Below are positions 61,900 through 64,000 of a stretch of 64,000 nt of DNA, piece by piece. The notes below the pieces were generated by a model. The model was not told the DNA's origin. It did no database searches and saw nothing but the letters and a program-made list of their open reading frames with translations. The stretch is from Streptomyces sp. AC512_CC834 (lineage in GTDB: Bacteria > Actinomycetota > Actinomycetes > Streptomycetales > Streptomycetaceae), in the NCBI RefSeq assembly GCF_019049325.1, contig NZ_JAGMUO010000035.1:1-64000 (forward strand), in the 5' to 3' direction. Position numbers and translations under genes: made by a program. Each line of letters opens with the position of its first letter. Within the stretch, counting starts at the first letter, position 1.

Positions 61900-63338
61900 G
61901 CCGGCAGGCGGAGCTCGAACAGGGCGCCGCCTGCCGGTGCGTCGTGCACCGTGAGCGTGCCGCCGTGCCGTACGGCGACGTCGCGGGCGATGGCCAGCCC
62001 GAGACCCGCCCCGCCGTCGTCACGGCTGCGGGCGGCGTCGAGCCGTACGAACCGTTCGAAGATCCGCTCCCGGTCGGCCGCTGGCACACCGTCCCCGTCG
62101 TCGGCCACCGCCACCACGGCCAGGTCGCCCTCCCGGCGCACGGACACCTCCACCGCCGAGCGGGCGTGCCGCCGGGCGTTGTCCAGCAGATTGGCCAGCA
62201 CCCGCCCGAGCTGCCCCCGCGAGCCTGCCACCGTCACCGTCACCGTGCCCTCGGCGTCGTCCGGGGTCCGTACGCTCACCCCGGCCCTGCCCTCCGCCTC
62301 CCGGCGCGCGAGTGCCACCAGGTCGACCCGCGCGTCGGCGGGCCGCTCCCCCGCGTCCAGCCGGGCCAGCAGCAGCAGGTCGGCGGCGAGTCGCTGCAGC
62401 CGCACGGTGTCCTCCACGGCGCCGTCCAGGTCCAGCAGCTCGGGGTGGGCGGCGGCCACCTCCAACTGGGTGCGCAGGGAGGCGATCGGGCTGCGCAGCT
62501 CGTGCGAGGCGTCGGCGACGAACCTGCGCTGCCGCTCCACGGAGGACTCCAGGGCGGTCAGCGTCTCGTTGGTGGTCGACGCGAGCCTGGCCACCTCGTC
62601 GTGGGTGCCCGGCACCGGGACGCGGCGCGCCAGGTCCTCGCTGGCGGTGATCGCGGCCATCTCCCGGCGGATGCCCTCCACCGGGCGCAGCGCACGCCGG
62701 GTGACCAGCCAGGTCACCCACGCGACGACCGCGAGCAGCACCGGGAAGCCGGTCAGCATGACGGTCAGCGCGGTGTTCACGGCGCCGTGTTCGGCGGACA
62801 GCGGGGCGCCGGCGTAGACGGTGAGCCGGCCCCGGTCGTCGCTCTTCACGGGTACGGCGGCGAAGCGGTAGTCCTCCGTGTCGCCGTCGATGGTCGCCGA
62901 GCCGTCGCCGACGGTGACCCGCTCACCGATCTCCCCGGGTTCGAGCGACTCGCCGGAATCGTCATCGTCGTCGTCGGCATCCTCGTCGGCGGCGTCCTCC
63001 CCGTCCTGGGAAGCGGCCGGCTGCGGCTTCACCGCGTCGACGCCGGTGCCGCTGATCCGCTCCAGGTCCTCACTGGCGGCGACCAGCCTGCCCCGGTCGT
63101 CGACGACCTGCACCGGCCGGTCGTCCACGTCCAGCGACAGGTCGCCGTACGGCGTCCCGACGGCCAGCTCCGTCGCGACCTCCCGCGCGGAGCGTTCCGC
63201 CTGAGTGCCCGCCTCGCCGAGCAGGTTGGAGCGCAGGGACAGCAGGACGGCGGTGCCGGCCGCGACGAGGGCGACGGCGACCACGAGGGTCGCGGCGAGC
63301 GTGGCGCGGGCCCGGACCGAGGCGAAGAGACGGCTCAT
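61893..63338 (-). CDS. OmpR-type sensor histidine kinase
   Basis: A 481-residue membrane kinase: N-terminal helix, an extracytoplasmic loop with a poly-Asp run (ADEDADDDDDDSGES, about 120-133), a second helix (about 192-212), HAMP, H box RRFVADASHELRSPIASLR, N box NLLDNARRHA, and the GLGLAIARDVA box. The poly-Asp segment might bind cations, an untested guess. ATG 63338. It overlaps the response regulator by ATGA. Confidence 0.92.
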   Translation of the reverse strand: MSRLFASVRARATLAATLVVAVALVAAGTAVLLSLRSNLLGEAGTQAERSAREVATELAVGTPYGDLSLDVDDRPVQVVDDRGRLVAASEDLERISGTGVDAVKPQPAASQDGEDAADEDADDDDDDSGESLEPGEIGERVTVGDGSATIDGDTEDYRFAAVPVKSDDRGRLTVYAGAPLSAEHGAVNTALTVMLTGFPVLLAVVAWVTWLVTRRALRPVEGIRREMAAITASEDLARRVPVPGTHDEVARLASTTNETLTALESSVERQRRFVADASHELRSPIASLRTQLEVAAAHPELLDLDGAVEDTVRLQRLAADLLLLARLDAGERPADARVDLVALARREAEGRAGVSVRTPDDAEGTVTVTVAGSRGQLGRVLANLLDNARRHARSAVEVSVRREGDLAVVAVADDGDGVPAADRERIFERFVRLDAARSRDDGGAGLGLAIARDVAVRHGGTLTVHDAPAGGALFELRLPAA

Positions 63339-64000
63339 CGCCCGGCCTCCAGCCGGTAGCCGGCGCCGCGCACGGTCCGGATGAGCCCGGCGCGCAGCTT
63401 GCGCCTGAGCGCGCTGACGTACACCTCGACGATGTTGGGGTCGCCCTCGTAGGCGAAGTCCCAGACGTGCTCCAGGATCTCCGCCTTGGACACCACCTGC
63501 CCGGCCCGCACCACCAGCTCCTCCAGGACGGCGAACTCCTTGGCGGTGAGGGTGACTTCGCTCTCGCCGAGGAACACCCGGCGGGCGGCGGTGTCGACCT
63601 TCAGGTCGCCGTGGACGTGCACGGGTGAGGCCCCCGCGCCCTGCGCCCGCCGCCGCAGCAGGGCCTTCACGCGGGCGACGAGGACGACGTACGAGAAGGG
63701 CTTGGTGAGGTAGTCGTCGGCGCCCGTGTCCAAGCCCTCCGCCTCGTCGTACTCGCCGTCCTTGGCGGTGAGCATCAGGATCGGCACGTCGTGCCCGGCG
63801 GCGCGCAGGGCGGCGCAGACGCGGTAGCCGTTGAGGCCGGGCAGCATGATGTCGAGGATGACGAGGTCGTACGTCCCCTCACCGGCGCGGTGCAGGCCCT
63901 CCAGGCCGTCGTGGACGACGTCCACGGCGTAGCCCTCGGCGGTGAGGCCCTTGGCGAGCGACACGGCGAGACGCTTCTCGTCCTCCACGATCAACAGGCG
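63335..64000 (-). CDS. OmpR-family response regulator (5' end at window edge)
   Basis: A receiver domain (Glu-Asp start pair, DLVILDIMLPGLNGYRV with the phospho-Asp, and a TKPFSYVVL Lys) plus an OmpR-type winged helix (LTAKEFAVLEELVVRAGQVVSKAEILEHVWD). The reading runs to the window edge as RLLIVEDEKR, so the true ATG lies just beyond 64000. An internal TTG at 63994 is not needed. It heads the operon with the kinase. Confidence 0.93.
   Translation of the reverse strand, partial: RLLIVEDEKRLAVSLAKGLTAEGYAVDVVHDGLEGLHRAGEGTYDLVILDIMLPGLNGYRVCAALRAAGHDVPILMLTAKDGEYDEAEGLDTGADDYLTKPFSYVVLVARVKALLRRRAQGAGASPVHVHGDLKVDTAARRVFLGESEVTLTAKEFAVLEELVVRAGQVVSKAEILEHVWDFAYEGDPNIVEVYVSALRRKLRAGLIRTVRGAGYRLEAGR

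Overview
The window is chromosomal DNA of a Streptomyces or very close relative. It is GC-rich throughout, with strong G/C bias at third codon positions, many GTG and TTG starts, ATGA/GTGA stop-start overlaps, and families typical of the genus: the GlgE operon, DUF397/XRE loci, DUF6114/DUF6230, AIM24 paralogues and IcmA. Gene content and order look like a conserved chromosomal core with several accessory insertions. The organism call is inference from gene content; no species is claimed.

Layout. 1-6062: the GlgE alpha-glucan operon (glgE 3' end, treS, pep2, glgB), with trehalose/maltose-phosphate assembly and branching in one unit. 6079-9214: minus-strand merR, thioredoxin and a HelD-like helicase. 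9396-13314: a dicarboxylate symporter divergent from a DcuS/DcuR-type two-component pair. 13409-18818: an accessory-looking block with esterase, metallo-beta-lactamase-fold hydrolase, secreted beta-propeller, XRE regulator and SRPBCC protein, carrying three tandem repeats. 18893-22045: a sugar ABC importer without its own ATPase. 22091-24769: an exonuclease, then a TnpB element inserted in a decayed thymidylate-synthase-like gene. 24769-27505: a WhiJ/AbaA-type regulatory locus (ATPase, XRE, DUF397) and a further XRE protein. 27538-29109: LysR and a divergent acetyltransferase. 29153-35343: central carbon genes pfkA, pta, ackA and pyk. 35439-38240: a DUF6230/DUF6114/acidic secreted protein operon. 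38869-40773: YbbN-like thioredoxin and a divergent TetR.

40851-49948: a probable genomic insertion. It holds a lipoprotein and a 7.2-kb gene for a secreted, internally duplicated, Ala-rich coiled-coil protein. That protein has a distinct C-terminal tip and is followed at once by a small gene, which together look like a polymorphic toxin and its immunity protein. Scrambled remnants of a second tetR lie at the far edge.

49970-53819: quinone reductase, divergent AraC/GlxA regulator, and isobutyryl-CoA mutase large subunit with the diagnostic Phe80/Gln198 pair. 53912-59035: DUF3817 proteins, a MarR and a thiamine-binding-like protein, interrupted by a TetR/TetX-like pair with tandem operators and a RHH/PIN toxin-antitoxin pair. 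59222-61280: three consecutive AIM24 paralogues. 61382-64000: a MarR and a two-component system running off the end of the window.

The strongest candidates for further work are the duplicated toxin-like locus with its putative immunity gene, the TnpB element whose ends and target can be read from the split host gene, and the DUF6230/DUF6114 operon with unusual upstream palindromes.
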